From positions 6,459,628-6,523,627 of the forward strand of contig NZ_ML123034.1 in the NCBI RefSeq assembly GCF_003846185.1: DNA of 64,000 bases. Direction: 5' to 3'. The notes under the pieces were generated by a model. The model searched no databases, was not told the DNA's origin, and worked only from the letters and a program-made list of their open reading frames with translations. This stretch comes from Streptomyces sp. ADI96-02 (GTDB taxonomy: Bacteria; Actinomycetota; Actinomycetes; Streptomycetales; Streptomycetaceae). Below are positions 8,295-16,733 of this stretch, piece after piece (position 1 is the stretch's first letter; each line of letters opens with the position of its first letter). The position numbers were made by a program, and so were the translations under genes.

Positions 8295-9280
8295 GGGCAG
8301 CCATCGTCGAGGCCCCCGGCAAGGTGTCCGTCACCACCGTCCCGGACCCTTCGCCCGGACCGCGCGACGTGGTGGTCTCGGTGGCCTCCTGCGGTCTGTG
8401 CGGCACCGATCTGCACATCCTCCAGGGCGAGTTCGCCCCCACCCTGCCGATCGTCCCCGGGCACGAGTTCGCCGGGGAGATCGTCGCCGTCGGCGCCGAC
8501 GTCACGGAGCTGTCCGTCGGCGACAAGGTGGCCGTCGACCCGTCCCTGCACTGCCACGAGTGCCGCTACTGCCGCTCGGGCAGGGGCAACCTGTGCGACA
8601 ACTGGGCCGCCATCGGCGTCACCGTCCCCGGCGGAGCGGCCGAGTTCGCCGTCGCGCCCGCCGCCAACTGCGTACGGCTGCCCGACCACGTCGACGTCCG
8701 GGACGCCGCGCTGATCGAACCGCTGTCCTGTGCGGTCCGCGGCTACGACGTGCTCAACGGCAACCTGGGCGCGGAGGTGCTGATCTACGGCTCCGGAACC
8801 ATGGGCCTGATGATGCTGGAGCTGGCCAAGCGCACCGGCGCCGCCTCCGTGGACGTCCTGGACGTCAACCCCCAGCGCCTGGCGACCGCGACGCTCCTCG
8901 GCTGCTCCGGGTCGGCGGCGCGCGCCGAGGAGTTCGACCGCCCGGGCGGCTGGGACGTGGTGATCGACGCCACCGGCAACGCGGCGGCCATCCAGGACGG
9001 CCTCGGGCGGGTCGCCAAGGGCGGCACGTTCCTCCAGTTCGGCGTCGCCGACTACGCCACGACGGCGGTCATCGAGCCCTACCGGATCTACAACCAGGAG
9101 ATCACCATCACCGGCTCGATGGCGGTCCTGCACAGCTACGAGCGGGCCGCGGCGCTGTTCGCGGCCGGGGTGCTGGACCCGGAGGTCTTCATCAGCGACC
9201 GGCTGCCGCTGGAGCAGTACCCGCAGGCGGTCGAGCGGTTCCAGGCGGGCCTCGGCCGCAAGATCGTGGTCCAGCCCTGA
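8291..9280 (+). CDS. Zinc-dependent polyol (sorbitol-type) dehydrogenase, MDR family
   Basis: A 329-residue medium-chain dehydrogenase. The catalytic zinc ligands are visible in SCGLCGTDLH and PGHEFAG. The structural zinc lobe is complete, with four Cys in CHECRYCRSGRGNLC. The nucleotide fold has GSGTMG, and an Asp follows the second strand (VDVLDVNPQRLA), which favours NAD+ over NADP+. It would oxidise the imported sugar alcohol to a ketose. Being the last gene of a four-gene overlapped operon supports this. No kinase for the ketose product is present nearby, so that step must be supplied elsewhere. Confidence 0.88.
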   Translation: MRAAIVEAPGKVSVTTVPDPSPGPRDVVVSVASCGLCGTDLHILQGEFAPTLPIVPGHEFAGEIVAVGADVTELSVGDKVAVDPSLHCHECRYCRSGRGNLCDNWAAIGVTVPGGAAEFAVAPAANCVRLPDHVDVRDAALIEPLSCAVRGYDVLNGNLGAEVLIYGSGTMGLMMLELAKRTGAASVDVLDVNPQRLATATLLGCSGSAARAEEFDRPGGWDVVIDATGNAAAIQDGLGRVAKGGTFLQFGVADYATTAVIEPYRIYNQEITITGSMAVLHSYERAAALFAAGVLDPEVFISDRLPLEQYPQAVERFQAGLGRKIVVQP

Positions 9281-9307
9281 CCTGTCCGCGCCCCGCGGCT
9301 GACGCCG

Positions 9308-9360
9308 CGCCGCCCGCCGCCCCCCGAAACGCGAAACGCGAAACCGGACGGCGGGCGGCG
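9308..9360. terminator. Hairpin between the polyol operon and the LacI-type gene, with tandem repeats in the loop
   Basis: CGCCGCCCGCCG (9308-9319) and CGGCGGGCGGCG (9349-9360) pair perfectly over 12 bp. It sits between two convergent genes, so it can end both transcripts. The 29-base loop contains GAAACGC twice plus a third GAAAC in tandem (about 9325-9344), which is unusual. Confidence 0.5.
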
Positions 9361-9379
9361 GGCGTGGCGCGTGGTCCGC

Positions 9380-10411
9380 TCAGCCCGGGACAGCGCCGAG
9401 GCTGGAGCGACGCACCACCAGCTCCGGCTGGAGCACCACGCGCCGGTGCTCGTGCGCCCCCGGCACCGCCCCGGCCTCGGTCTCCTCCAGCAGCAGCCGG
9501 GCCGCCAGCGCGCCCATCGTCGTCGCCGGCTGCCGTACGGAGGTCAGCGGGACGGCCGCCGCCGCCGCGAACTCGATGTCGTCGTAGCCCACCAGGGCCA
9601 GGTCGCCGGGGACGGACACCCCGGCGGCGAACAGCGCCTGCAGAACCCCGAGGGCGAGCAGGTCGTTGGCGCAGAACACGGCGGTCGGCCGGTCGGCGAG
9701 GCCCAGCAGCCGCGCCCCCGCGTCACGCCCCGCCGCCACGTCGAGCCGTCCGGTCGGCAGCTCCCGCAGGGCATCCGGGCCGAGACCGGCCTCGGCCAGC
9801 GCGCCGAGCGCACCGGTGCGGCGGTCCTGGACCTGGTTGAAGCCGGGCGGACCGCTCACGTAGGCGATGGAGCGGTGCCCGGCGTCGATCAGATGCCGCA
9901 CGGCGAGCGCGCCGCCCGCCACGTCGTCGACCGACACCGAGCACTCGGTGGTGCCCTCGGCGACCCGGTCGACCAGGACGAACGGGATGCCGTGCCGGCG
10001 AAAGGCGTCGATGTTGCGCCCGGTCGCGTCGGCCGGGGTCAGCAGCACTCCGCGCACCCGCTGCTCGGCGAAGAGCGCCAGGTACTCCGCCTCCTCGGCC
10101 GGGCTCTGCGCACTGTTGCAGACCATGACGCCGAGCCCCGCCTCGCGCGCGGCCCGTTCCGCCCCGCGGGCCACGTCCACGAAGAACGGGTTGCCCATGT
10201 CGAGCACGAGCAGCCCCATGATCCGGCTGCGCCCGGCCCGGAGCTGACGGGCCGACTCGCTGCGGACGTAGCCGAGCCGTTCGATCGCGGACCGCACGCG
10301 GGCCCGTGTTTCGGGACCGACGGAGTCGGGACGGTTGATGACGTTCGAGACCGTGCCCACCGACACTCCGGCGACTCGGGCCACGTCCTTGATACCCACC
10401 GACCGGGCCAT
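9380..10411 (-). CDS. LacI-family regulator, probable L-rhamnose regulon repressor
   Basis: A 343-residue LacI-family protein. Residues 6-28 are the helix-turn-helix (IKDVARVAGVSVGTVSNVIN), followed by a hinge helix (SARQLRAGRSRIMGLLV) and a periplasmic-binding-type sensor domain (MGNPFFVDVARGAE, CANDLLALGVLQ). It is the last gene of the minus-strand set rhaT-P-Q-S and so is tied to rhamnose uptake. Near-identical LacI-like dyads lie upstream of rhaT, rhaI and the rhamnosidase. The likely inducer is L-rhamnose or a derivative (inferred). Its start codon overlaps the stop of a 36-codon ORF as TGATG. GGAGG lies about 11 bases upstream. Confidence 0.88.
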   Translation of the reverse strand: MARSVGIKDVARVAGVSVGTVSNVINRPDSVGPETRARVRSAIERLGYVRSESARQLRAGRSRIMGLLVLDMGNPFFVDVARGAERAAREAGLGVMVCNSAQSPAEEAEYLALFAEQRVRGVLLTPADATGRNIDAFRRHGIPFVLVDRVAEGTTECSVSVDDVAGGALAVRHLIDAGHRSIAYVSGPPGFNQVQDRRTGALGALAEAGLGPDALRELPTGRLDVAAGRDAGARLLGLADRPTAVFCANDLLALGVLQALFAAGVSVPGDLALVGYDDIEFAAAAAVPLTSVRQPATTMGALAARLLLEETEAGAVPGAHEHRRVVLQPELVVRRSSLGAVPG

Positions 10412-10521
10412 CAGACGGAGACCTCCAGAGGGGCGAGGAACGCCGGACGAACCCTCACCCTACCCGCGGGTCCGGCCGCCGCGGACCGGGTGGCGCGGGA
10501 GGGCGACGCGCGAGGTGTCAT
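10411..10521 (-). CDS. Possible 36-residue leader ORF coupled to the LacI-type gene
   Basis: It starts at ATG 10521, with AGGAG 8 bases upstream, and encodes an Arg/Ala/Pro-rich peptide (MTPRASPSRATRSAAAGPAG...). It stops with TGA overlapping the regulator's ATG in a TGATG junction. Six of 36 codons end in A or T, so its third-position bias is moderately Streptomyces-like. It could couple translation of the regulator or be chance. No homologue is recognised. Confidence 0.3.
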   Translation of the reverse strand: MTPRASPSRATRSAAAGPAGRVRVRPAFLAPLEVSV

Positions 10522-10604
10522 ACGGAGGGCTCCTGTGCGGTGCGGCGGCCTGTGCGGGCCCGGACGGCGTACGAAGGCGCGGGGCGGGTGCGGGACGGCG
10601 GCGG

Positions 10605-11687
10605 TCAGAAGTCGAACGCGTCGATGTTCTTCCCGTCGAACACGGTCGGCTTGCCGAGGCTGACCACACCGTCCTCGCCGATCGTGAAGGAGCCGAGGTC
10701 ACCCGCCTCGAAGGTCTGCCCCTTCTCTCCCGTGATCTGCCCGGACGCCAGCGCGATCGAGGTGTGGCCGGCCAGTTCGCCGAGCTTGGCCGGGTCCCAC
10801 AGCTCGAAGGCGTCGACGGTGCCGTTCTTGACGTACTTGCGCATGTCGTTGGGGGTGCCGAGTCCGGTGAGCTTCACCTTGCCCCGGTACTTGGAGCCGG
10901 ACAGGTACTGGGCGGCGGCCTTGATGCCGACGGTGGTCGGCGAGACGATCCCGGCCAGGCGCGGGTACTCCTGGAGCAGGCCCTGGGTCTGCTGGAACGA
11001 CTGCTGGGCGTCGTCGTTCCCGTACGCCACCCTGACCAGCTCGATGTCCTTGTACTTCGGGTCCTTCAGCTCGTCCTTCATGTAGTCGATCCAGAGGTTC
11101 TGGTTCGTCGCGGTCTGCGCGGCGGAGAGGACCGCGATCTGGCCCCGGTGACCGATCTGCTCGGCGAGGAGCTGGATCTGGGTACGGCCCAGGTCCTCGG
11201 CCCCGGCCTGCGAGACGAAGACGTTGCGGCAGTCGGTCTTGGTGTCGGAGTCGTAGGTGACGACCTTGATGCCGTTCCTCATGGCCTGCTTCAGCGCGGT
11301 GCACAGGGCGCCCGGGTCCTGCGCGGAGACGGCGATGGCGTCGACCTGCTGCTGCGTGAGGGTGTTGACGTAGGAGACCTGGCCGGCGGTGTCGGTGGCG
11401 CTGCTGGGACCGACCTCCTTGTAGCGGGAGCCCAGCTCCGTCACGGCCTTCTCGCCGCCCTTGTCCGCGGTGGTGAAGTAGGGGTTGTTGACCTGCTTGG
11501 GCAGGAAGCCCACGGTCAGGCCCTTCTTGGTGGGCGCGTTCGGGTCGGCCTTCCCGCCCGGTGCGGCGGACGGGCCCTCCTTCCGCACGTCGCTCCTGGA
11601 CGTGCCGCCGCAGGCGGTGGCGGCGAGCGCGAGGGAGGTGACGGCGGCGAGGGCGGCACAGGCACGGCGGACGGAGGAGCTGCGCAT
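10605..11687 (-). CDS. rhaS: L-rhamnose ABC transporter substrate-binding lipoprotein
   Basis: A 360-residue lipoprotein with lipobox ATAC (Cys26), then a Gly/Ser/Lys-rich linker and a ribose-type binding fold. Recognisable segments are VGFLPKQVNNPYFTTADKGG, QQVDAIAVSAQDP and NGIKVVTYDSD. The closing phrase KLGELAGHTSIALASGQITG is typical of RhaS proteins. It captures L-rhamnose outside the membrane and delivers it to RhaP/RhaQ. It follows rhaQ by 28 bases on the minus strand. AAGGA lies 12 bases before the ATG, a rather long spacing. Confidence 0.9.
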   Translation of the reverse strand: MRSSSVRRACAALAAVTSLALAATACGGTSRSDVRKEGPSAAPGGKADPNAPTKKGLTVGFLPKQVNNPYFTTADKGGEKAVTELGSRYKEVGPSSATDTAGQVSYVNTLTQQQVDAIAVSAQDPGALCTALKQAMRNGIKVVTYDSDTKTDCRNVFVSQAGAEDLGRTQIQLLAEQIGHRGQIAVLSAAQTATNQNLWIDYMKDELKDPKYKDIELVRVAYGNDDAQQSFQQTQGLLQEYPRLAGIVSPTTVGIKAAAQYLSGSKYRGKVKLTGLGTPNDMRKYVKNGTVDAFELWDPAKLGELAGHTSIALASGQITGEKGQTFEAGDLGSFTIGEDGVVSLGKPTVFDGKNIDAFDF

Positions 11688-11715
11688 GGCGGGGGAGTCC
11701 TTTTCGGGAGGCTGG

Positions 11716-12711
11716 TTACGGTGCCGGGGTCGCGGCCGGGGCGGCTCTGCGCCCCGCCTTCGCGACGGATATCTGCCGTGCGACCCGCGGGCCGAGCACG
11801 GAGACGACGAGCAGGACGCCGGTGACGACGATCTGCGACTGCGCGGAGACGTTCAGCAGGCTCATCACGTTCTGCAGCGCGCCGAGGAGGAAGACTCCCG
11901 CGATCGCGCCGCCGAGCGTGCCCCTGCCGCCGTCGAAGTCGATGCCCCCGAGCAGGACGGCGGCCACGACGGAGAGTTCGAGGCCGGTGGCGTTGTCGAA
12001 GCGGGCACTGGCGTAGTGCAGGGCCCAGAAGACACCGGTGAGCGAGGCCATCAGACCGGTCAGGGTGAACAGGACCAGCTTCTGCCGCTTCACCCGGACG
12101 CCGGCGAACCGGGCCGCCTCCTCGTTGGCCCCCGTGGCGAACAGGGAGCGTCCGAACCCGGTGGCGTGCAGCGTGAGCACGGCGGCGGCGAGCAGCGCCA
12201 GGAACGGCGCCAGGGCGTACGGGACGAAGGTGTCGCCGATCCGCCCGGACGCGAACTCCAGGTAGGGGCCGGGGAAGTCGGTGACGGCGTCCGAGCCGAG
12301 GACGATCTGCGCGATGCCCCGGTAGGCGGCGAGCGTGCCGATGGTGACCGCGAGCGAGGGGAGGCCGAGGCGGGTGACGAGCAGCCCGTTGACGAGTCCG
12401 CACACGGTGCCGAGCAGCAGGCAGAGGGGGATGATCACCTCGATGGTCAGGCCCTGGTTCCACAGCGCGCCCATCACCGCGCCGGAGAGCCCGGCCGTCG
12501 AGGCCACCGACAGGTCGATCTCGCCGGAGACCACCAGCAGCGTCATCGGCAGGGCGATCAACGCGATCGGCAGGGTGTTGCCGATCAGGAACGACAGGTT
12601 CAGCGCGTTGCCGAACCCGTCGACGAAGCCGAACGACAGCAGCAGGACCACGACGAGGAGGGCCCCGACGACCGTGTCCCAGCGGATGGCGCGCGATGCG
12701 AAGTCAGCCAT
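11716..12711 (-). CDS. rhaQ: L-rhamnose ABC transporter permease (RhaQ-like)
   Basis: A 331-residue CUT2 permease with eight or more hydrophobic helices. The core phrases IDLSVASTAGLSGAVMG and FATGANEEAARFAGVRV are the BPD_transp_2 signature of ribose/rhamnose permeases, and LGGIDFDGGRGTLGGAIAG is the usual glycine-rich exit loop. Its ATG overlaps the end of rhaP by eight bases. Together with RhaP it makes the channel for L-rhamnose, powered by RhaT. Confidence 0.88.
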   Translation of the reverse strand: MADFASRAIRWDTVVGALLVVVLLLSFGFVDGFGNALNLSFLIGNTLPIALIALPMTLLVVSGEIDLSVASTAGLSGAVMGALWNQGLTIEVIIPLCLLLGTVCGLVNGLLVTRLGLPSLAVTIGTLAAYRGIAQIVLGSDAVTDFPGPYLEFASGRIGDTFVPYALAPFLALLAAAVLTLHATGFGRSLFATGANEEAARFAGVRVKRQKLVLFTLTGLMASLTGVFWALHYASARFDNATGLELSVVAAVLLGGIDFDGGRGTLGGAIAGVFLLGALQNVMSLLNVSAQSQIVVTGVLLVVSVLGPRVARQISVAKAGRRAAPAATPAP

Positions 12712-13744
12712 GGCGGGCGTTCCTCTTCTTCAGGGCGGACGCCACGCGCAGGGCGACGATCCGGTCGACCGCGATGGCGAGGATGAGCAGGAAGCCGTTG
12801 ATCGCGAGCACCCACACGGAGCTGACGCCGAGAGCGGGCAGCACGCTGTTGACCGAGGTCAGCAGGAGCGCGCCGAGCGCCGCCCCGTACACGCTGCCGG
12901 AGCCGCCGGTGAAGACGACGCCGCCGACCACGACGGCGCTGACGACGGTGAGTTCGTAGCCGGTGCCGGTGCCGGAGTCGACGTTCCCGAACCGGGCCAG
13001 GTACAGTGCGCCGGCCAGTCCCGCGAGGGCCCCGCAGAAGGTGTACGCGAGGAGGATGCGCCGGCGCACCGGGATGCCGGCCAGCCGCGCCGCCTCCGGG
13101 TTGGAGCCGAGCGCGTACAACTCGCGTCCGCTGCCGAAGTGCTTGAGGTAGTACGCCGTGGCCATGAGCAGCGCCAGGGCGATCAGGGCGAGCCACGGCA
13201 CCGCCGAGACGCCGCCGGAGCCGAAGTCGACGAAGCCGCCCGGCAGGTCGGCCGCGGTGATCTGCCGGGAGCCGACCCAGATGGAGTCGACGCCCCGGAT
13301 GACGTAGAGCGTGCCGAGGGTGACGACCAGGGCCGGGACCTGGCCCAGGCTGACCAGCAGCCCGTTCAGCAGGCCGAAGCCGACGCCGAGCAGCACGGAC
13401 AGCGCCACGGCCGTGAACGGGTTCCCGCCGCCCTGGAGGTACGCGCCGGCGGCGAAGGCGCTGATGCCGAGCGTCGAGCCGACCGACAGGTCGACGTTGC
13501 GCGTGATGACCACCAGGGACTGGCCGGTGGCGACCAGCACCAGGATCGTCGCGTTGAGCAGCAGGTCCTTGATCCCCTGCTCGGACAGGAACGCGCCGTT
13601 GCCCGCCTGCGTGACGGCGATCATCACCAGGAACACGACCAGGATGGCGAGTTCGCGCATCCTGAGGACGCGGTCGACGAGCCGGGCGCCGCTCGCGGCG
13701 GTCGTCGCCCCGGCGGGCGCCGGCTCGGTCGCGGTCGTCGTCAT
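12704..13744 (-). CDS. rhaP: L-rhamnose ABC transporter permease (RhaP-like)
   Basis: A 346-residue CUT2 permease. The signature is seen as VDLSVGSTLGISAFAAGAYL, then ALGSNPEAARLAGIPV and VVGGVVFTGGSGSVYGAALG. The start at 13744 (MTTTATEPAPAGATT) overlaps the rhaT stop as ATGA. A longer frame upstream reads only through the ATPase gene and is not real. It pairs with RhaQ. Confidence 0.88.
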   Translation of the reverse strand: MTTTATEPAPAGATTAASGARLVDRVLRMRELAILVVFLVMIAVTQAGNGAFLSEQGIKDLLLNATILVLVATGQSLVVITRNVDLSVGSTLGISAFAAGAYLQGGGNPFTAVALSVLLGVGFGLLNGLLVSLGQVPALVVTLGTLYVIRGVDSIWVGSRQITAADLPGGFVDFGSGGVSAVPWLALIALALLMATAYYLKHFGSGRELYALGSNPEAARLAGIPVRRRILLAYTFCGALAGLAGALYLARFGNVDSGTGTGYELTVVSAVVVGGVVFTGGSGSVYGAALGALLLTSVNSVLPALGVSSVWVLAINGFLLILAIAVDRIVALRVASALKKRNARHG

Positions 13745-15258
13745 GCGGCGGCCCTCCCGGTGGCTGCGGCCATCACGCTCTCCTCGGTCGCTTCGGAACG
13801 CTGGATCTCGGCGGTGAGGCGGCCCTCGTGCATGACGAGCACCCGGTCGGCCATGCCGAGGATCTCGGGCAGGTCGGAGGAGATCATCAAGATCGCCACT
13901 CCGTCGGCGGCCAGCCGGCTCAGCAGCCGGTGCACCTCGGCCTTCGTGCCGACGTCGATGCCGCGCGTGGGCTCGTCGACGATCAGCACGGCGGGAGCGG
14001 TGGCGAGCCACTTGGCGAGGACGACCTTCTGCTGGTTGCCGCCGGACAGGGTGGACACCGCGTCGGCGATGCGGGCGTACTTGACCTGGAGCCTGACCGC
14101 CCAGTCGAGCGCCCGGTCGCGCTCGGCGCCCCGGTCCATCAGACCCGCCCGCACGGTGGTGCGCAGGCCGGTGAGGCCGATGTTCCGCTCGATGGACATG
14201 CCCATCACCAGGCCCTGGGCCCGCCGGTCCTCCGGGACGAGCGCGAGCCCCGCGGCCATGGCGGTGGACGGAGCGCCGTTGGCCAGCCGCCGCCCGGCGA
14301 CCTCGACCTCCCCGGCGTCCCACCGGTCCACCCCGAAGACCGCCCGCGCCACCTCCGTACGCCCGGCGCCCACCAGTCCGGCCAGGCCGACGATCTCGCC
14401 GCACCGGACGTCGAAGGAGACGTCGGTGAAGACGCCCTCGCGCGTCAGCCTGCGGACGCTCAGCGCGACCGGGCCCGGCTCGACGGCCTGCTTCGGATAC
14501 AGCTCGTCCAGATCCCGGCCGACCATCCGGCGGACCAGGTCCTCCTCCGTCATGCCCGCCAGCGCCTCACTGGAGACCAGCGCGCCGTCCCGCAGGGTGG
14601 TCACCCGCTCGCAGACGCCGAAGATCTCCTCCAGCCGGTGCGAGATGAACAGCACCGCCGAGCCCTGCTCGCGCAGCGTGCGGACGACGCCGAAGAGCCG
14701 CGCCACCTCACTGCCGGTGAGAGCCGCCGTCGGCTCGTCCATGATCAGGACGCGGGCGTCGAAGGAGAGCGCCTTGGCGATCTCGACGATCTGCTGGTCG
14801 GCGATCGAGAGGCCGCGCGCCGGGCGGTCCGGGTCGAGTCCGACGCCGAGCCGCTCCATCAGCGCCGCCGTGGCGGCACGGGTGGCCCGGTGGTCGATGC
14901 GGCCGAGCGAGCGGCGCGGCCGACGGCCCATGAAGATGTTCTCGGCGATCGACAGGTCGGGGAAGAGCGTGGGTTCCTGGTAGATGACGGCGATGCCGGC
15001 CTCCCGCGCGTCGGCGGGCCCGTGGAAGACGACGGGTTCGCCGTCCAGCAGGACGCTGCCCGCGTCGGGCCGGTGCACGCCGGCGAGCGTCTTGATCAGG
15101 GTCGACTTGCCCGCGCCGTTCTCCCCGGCGAGGGCGTGGACCTCTCCGGGGAACAGGTCGAGGGACACGTCCCGCAGGGCCCGCACGGCGCCGAAGGACT
15201 TGGAGATCTCCCTCAGCGCCAGCACGGGGGCCGGATCCTGTGCGGACCGGTGGGTCAT
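13741..15258 (-). CDS. rhaT: L-rhamnose ABC transporter double ATPase
   Basis: A 505-residue fusion of two ABC domains, as in all CUT2 systems. The N-terminal half has Walker A GENGAGKST, a degenerate signature (LSIADQQIVEIAKAL) and Walker B VLIMDEPTAAL. The C-terminal half has a weak Walker A (GLVGAGRTE), a proper signature (LSGGNQQKV) and Walker B VLIVDEPTRGID. It powers rhamnose import through RhaPQ and is the first gene of the minus-strand unit. GAGGAG lies 5 bases before the ATG. A promoter and a LacI-type dyad lie 43-98 bases upstream. Confidence 0.9.
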   Translation of the reverse strand: MTHRSAQDPAPVLALREISKSFGAVRALRDVSLDLFPGEVHALAGENGAGKSTLIKTLAGVHRPDAGSVLLDGEPVVFHGPADAREAGIAVIYQEPTLFPDLSIAENIFMGRRPRRSLGRIDHRATRAATAALMERLGVGLDPDRPARGLSIADQQIVEIAKALSFDARVLIMDEPTAALTGSEVARLFGVVRTLREQGSAVLFISHRLEEIFGVCERVTTLRDGALVSSEALAGMTEEDLVRRMVGRDLDELYPKQAVEPGPVALSVRRLTREGVFTDVSFDVRCGEIVGLAGLVGAGRTEVARAVFGVDRWDAGEVEVAGRRLANGAPSTAMAAGLALVPEDRRAQGLVMGMSIERNIGLTGLRTTVRAGLMDRGAERDRALDWAVRLQVKYARIADAVSTLSGGNQQKVVLAKWLATAPAVLIVDEPTRGIDVGTKAEVHRLLSRLAADGVAILMISSDLPEILGMADRVLVMHEGRLTAEIQRSEATEESVMAAATGRAAA

Positions 15259-15300
15259 TGGGGGCTCCTCAACGGTGCGGAGGGCGTCCTCGCGACACCG

Positions 15301-15312
15301 TGAAAGGTTTCA
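15301..15312. promoter_or_regulatory. LacI-type operator upstream of rhaT
   Basis: TGAAAGGTTTCA: five-base arms TGAAA and TTTCA around GG. It matches the sites before rhaI and the rhamnosidase except at the centre. It lies downstream of the predicted minus-strand -10, where a repressor would block transcription. Confidence 0.6.
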
Positions 15313-15326
15313 AATGAGTTGCCGGG

Positions 15327-15356
15327 ACGGTAGACACGTGACGCGGGCCGAGTCAA
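15327..15356 (-). promoter_or_regulatory. Predicted rhaT operon promoter
   Basis: On the minus strand TTGACT (15356-15351) is followed after 18 bases by TACCGT (15332-15327). The operator at 15301-15312 begins about 14 bases further down. This is a sigma-70-like (HrdB) pattern found by eye. Confidence 0.45.
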
Positions 15357-15428
15357 TGGGCGCGCGGCGAAAAGCCCGGTCGCCGCCTTCGCGGGTGAAC
15401 TGCCGTGCGGGCGAGGGCGTTCGAGGGG

Positions 15429-15458
15429 TTGACAGTGCCAGGGGCAGGCTCATAGCTT
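15429..15458 (+). promoter_or_regulatory. Predicted rhaI-rhaD-rhaB promoter
   Basis: A consensus TTGACA (15429-15434) is followed after 18 bases by TAGCTT (15453-15458). The operator dyad at 15466-15477 then covers the expected transcription start, a classic repressor arrangement. Confidence 0.6.
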
Positions 15459-15465
15459 CACCGCG

Positions 15466-15477
15466 TGAATCGTTTCA
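15466..15477. promoter_or_regulatory. LacI-type operator upstream of rhaI
   Basis: TGAATCGTTTCA has the central CG typical of LacI-family operators. Its reverse complement is exactly the site before the rhamnosidase gene at 20418-20429. Confidence 0.7.
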
Positions 15478-15519
15478 GATTCATTCTCGTTCACACCGAA
15501 GTCACACAGGAGCGCCGAA

Positions 15520-16680
15520 GTGACCGAGCCCGCCGCGGTGAAGGCCGCGCTCACGTCCCAGGCCGTCGAGACCCCTTCATGGGCTTACGGGAACTCGGGA
15601 ACCCGCTTCAAGGTCTTCGCCCAGCCCGGCGTGCCGCGCACCCCGCGGGAGAAGCTGGACGACGCGGCCAAGGTGCACGAGTTCACCGGCGCCGCGCCCA
15701 CCGTCGCGCTGCACATCCCGTGGGACACGGTCGACGACTTCGCCGCGCTCGCCGCGTACGCCGAGGAGCGCGGCCTGCGCCTGGGCACCGTCAACTCCAA
15801 CACCTTCCAGGACGACGCCTACAGGCTCGGCAGCGTCTGCCACCCGGACCCCGCGGTGCGCCGCAAGGCGCTGGACCACCTGACCGCGTGCGTCGACATC
15901 ATGGACGCGACCGGCTCCAGGGACCTGAAGCTCTGGCTCGCCGACGGCACGAACTACCCCGGCCAGGACGACATCCGCGAACGGCAGGACCGCCTCGCCG
16001 AAGCCCTCGCCGCCGTGTACGCGCGCCTGGGCGACGCCCAGCGGATGCTGCTGGAGTACAAGCTCTTCGAGCCGGCCTTCTACACCACCGACGTACCGGA
16101 CTGGGGCACCGCGTACGCGCACTGCCTCAAGCTCGGCCCGAAGGCGCAGGTCGTCGTGGACACCGGGCACCACGCCCCGGGCACCAACATCGAGTTCATC
16201 GTCGCGACGCTGCTGCGGGAGAGGAGGCTCGGCGCCTTCGACTTCAACTCGCGCTTCTACGCGGACGACGACCTCATGGTGGGCGCGGCCGACCCCTTCC
16301 AGCTCTTCCGCATCATGTACGAGGTCGTCCGCGGCGGCGGGTTCACCCCGGACATCGCCTTCATGCTCGACCAGTGCCACAACATCGAGGCGAAGATTCC
16401 CGCGATCATCCGCTCCGTGATGAACGTGCAGGAGGCCACCGCGAAGGCCCTGCTCGTCGACCGGAACGCCCTCGCCGCGGCCCAGCGCTCCGGCGACGTG
16501 CTGGCGGCCAACGCCGTGCTCATGGACGCCTACAACACCGACGTGCGCCCGCTCCTGGCGGAGGTCCGCGAGGAACAGGGCCTCGACCCGGACCCGATGG
16601 CCGCCTACCGGCGCTCCGGCTGGGCGGAACGGACCGCCGCCGAGCGCGTCGGCGGCCGGCAGGCCGGCTGGGGGGCGTGA
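15520..16680 (+). CDS. rhaI: L-rhamnose isomerase (RhaI type)
   Basis: A 386-residue TIM-barrel sugar isomerase converting L-rhamnose to L-rhamnulose, of the RhaI branch found in Gram-positives and pseudomonads. Metal- and substrate-site phrases are visible: LHIPWD near residue 65, KLWLADGTNYPGQDD, LLEYKLFEPAFY, VVVDTGHHAPGTNIE and FDFNSRFYADDDL. GTG 15520 is supported by CAGGAG seven bases upstream. It leads the catabolic operon. The gap to rhaD is 53 bases, and rhaD-rhaB then overlap. Confidence 0.93.
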   Translation: MTEPAAVKAALTSQAVETPSWAYGNSGTRFKVFAQPGVPRTPREKLDDAAKVHEFTGAAPTVALHIPWDTVDDFAALAAYAEERGLRLGTVNSNTFQDDAYRLGSVCHPDPAVRRKALDHLTACVDIMDATGSRDLKLWLADGTNYPGQDDIRERQDRLAEALAAVYARLGDAQRMLLEYKLFEPAFYTTDVPDWGTAYAHCLKLGPKAQVVVDTGHHAPGTNIEFIVATLLRERRLGAFDFNSRFYADDDLMVGAADPFQLFRIMYEVVRGGGFTPDIAFMLDQCHNIEAKIPAIIRSVMNVQEATAKALLVDRNALAAAQRSGDVLAANAVLMDAYNTDVRPLLAEVREEQGLDPDPMAAYRRSGWAERTAAERVGGRQAGWGA

Positions 16681-16733
16681 CCCTCCGCCCCGGCACGTCC
16701 ACCCCTCCCCTCGCGAAGGACCGACAACACACC

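Noticed and set aside
9380..10411. The LacI-type gene as regulator of the neighbouring polyol operon
   Set aside because: It is convergent to that operon and separated by a terminator hairpin. It is co-directional with the rha genes, and no TGAAWCGWTTCA site was seen before 5069.
10463..10490. GC-rich partial dyad (GGTCCG ... CGGACC) after rhaS
   Set aside because: Only six perfect base pairs, within a possible leader ORF; not distinct from background in such DNA.
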